Below are positions 63,562 to 64,000 of a stretch of DNA of 64,000 bases, piece by piece. The stretch comes from Coriaria nepalensis (taxonomy: Eukaryota; Streptophyta; Magnoliopsida; Cucurbitales; Coriariaceae). The first letter of the stretch is position 1. The number at the start of each line of letters is the position of its first letter. A model generated the notes under the pieces. That model did not search any database. It saw nothing but the letters and a program-made list of their open reading frames with translations, and had not been told where the DNA came from. The DNA lies in NCBI GenBank assembly GCA_027186245.1, contig CP114481.1:22599501-22663500 (forward strand). The letters run 5' to 3'. Both the position numbers and the translations under genes were made by a program.

Positions 63562-64000
63562 GATATGCTTTTTAATGGTAAAATAATTCATTGTTGTCTT
63601 CAATAGATTAATTAAAAGTTATGTAAGAAAATAATGTTTGAAGGGCGAAAATAGATTTCGTTCGAATTAATTTAGAATGATTTAATGACTAGAAGAGACT
63701 CAGTGACATGACTATAAGGCTAAATAAATGCATTGTTGCCTTCAATAGATCAATTGCAAGTTATGCACGAAAGTCATGTTTAAAGGCCGAATTTCGTTCG
63801 AAATAATTTAGAATGATTTACTGAATAAAAGAGACGCAAAAATATGACTTTCAGGCCAAAAAATGCATAGTTGCCATCAATAGATCAATTGCAAGTTATG
63901 CATGAAAGTCGCGTTTTAAATGCAAAAAGAGAATTGGTTCGAAGTGCCTTCAAACAATTTAATGGTTGAAAAGACTGAGTGATATGCTTTTTAATGGTAA
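63562..64000 (+). repeat. Last unit of the window, cut by the window end
   Basis: One full unit plus the first bases of the next, matching 60775 onwards with GACTATAAGG and CTTTCAGGCC. The array continues beyond the window. Confidence 0.85.

Larger units (their letters stand above)
1..64000 (+). repeat. Satellite DNA array, 419 bp unit, fills the whole window
   Basis: Every stretch read matches the same unit in the same orientation. Diagnostic phrases (GATATGCTTTTTAATG, GACATGACTTTAAGG, TTGCATGAAAGTCG-like ends of C) return at a spacing of about 419 bp from the first to the last base. Spacings between equivalent positions are 419, 838, 1257, 2096 and 2935 bp, whole multiples of 419, or 702 bp where a subunit is missing. 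Neither end of the array lies in the window. I see no inversion, no transposon terminal repeat, no gene and no unique spacer. Long nuclear satellite arrays of this kind are typical of centromeric and pericentromeric heterochromatin. That assignment is inference, and the family is not one I recognise. Confidence 0.97.

Noticed and set aside
1..64000. CRISPR array
   Set aside because: The spacing is regular, but repeats fill the whole unit with no unique spacers, and the unit is far too long.
1..64000. Ribosomal DNA or other RNA gene cluster
   Set aside because: No rRNA, 5S or tRNA-like conserved sequence was recognised. The unit is low in GC and lacks pol III box A/B arrangements.
1..64000. 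Tandem array derived from a transposon or LTR
   Set aside because: No terminal inverted repeats, polypurine tract, primer-binding site or coding remnant was seen in the unit. A very old origin cannot be excluded.
1..64000. Telomere or subtelomere
   Set aside because: No short G-rich telomeric repeat is present anywhere in the window.

Overview
The whole 64 kb window is one uninterrupted, head-to-tail satellite DNA array in a single orientation. I see no unique sequence, protein-coding gene, RNA gene or inserted transposable element. The DNA is AT-rich, roughly 70% by eye. An array this long with higher-order structure points to a nuclear eukaryotic chromosome, most likely centromeric or pericentromeric heterochromatin. 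I do not recognise the family and cannot name the organism from the sequence.

The basic unit is about 419 bp. It is itself three diverged copies of an ancestral ~140 bp repeat, here called A (about 143 bp, opening GATATGC), B (about 136 bp, opening GACATGAC) and C (about 140 bp, opening AATATGAC). All three share the core blocks ATGCAT, TCAATAGAT and GCAAGTTATG and a TTCGAA-containing palindrome at the same place. I estimate about 146 full ABC units plus ten shortened units of about 283 bp that have lost one B-equivalent.

Layout: 1-4608 is a 3- and 4-unit higher-order repeat (1257 and about 1676 bp). From 4609 to 9590 there is one introductory unit and then a 5-unit repeat of 2096 bp. From 9590 to 17520 there is a mosaic of offset duplications (2935, 2095 and 5026 bp shifts). 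From 17520 to 22640 the units are more diverged and unordered. At 22640-25020 a 3-unit block is duplicated. From 25021 to 50311 there is a tandem duplication with a repeat length of about 13.4 kb. From 50312 to 61980 there are many small 1-, 2- and 3-unit repeats and several 702 bp (ABC + AC) repeats. At 61980-63278 there is a diverged island sharing rare variants with 22.2 kb and 18.7 kb, and the end of the window returns to the homogenised type.

Two sequence types are visible. Through most of 1-34 kb, A carries GAATTCGTTC and B carries TTCGAAGTG. In about 34.4-38.4 kb and 47-62 kb, A carries GATTTCGTTC and B carries TTCGAAATG. The change moves a perfect 14 bp palindrome from A to B. All 283 bp short units lie in the right half (36 kb onwards). 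The organisation fits repeated unequal exchange or local amplification. A cluster of one-base indels at 38.4-39.4 kb, right at the junction of the large duplication, may be an assembly or consensus problem. Recurrent open frames of about 65 codons on the minus strand are by-products of the repeat.
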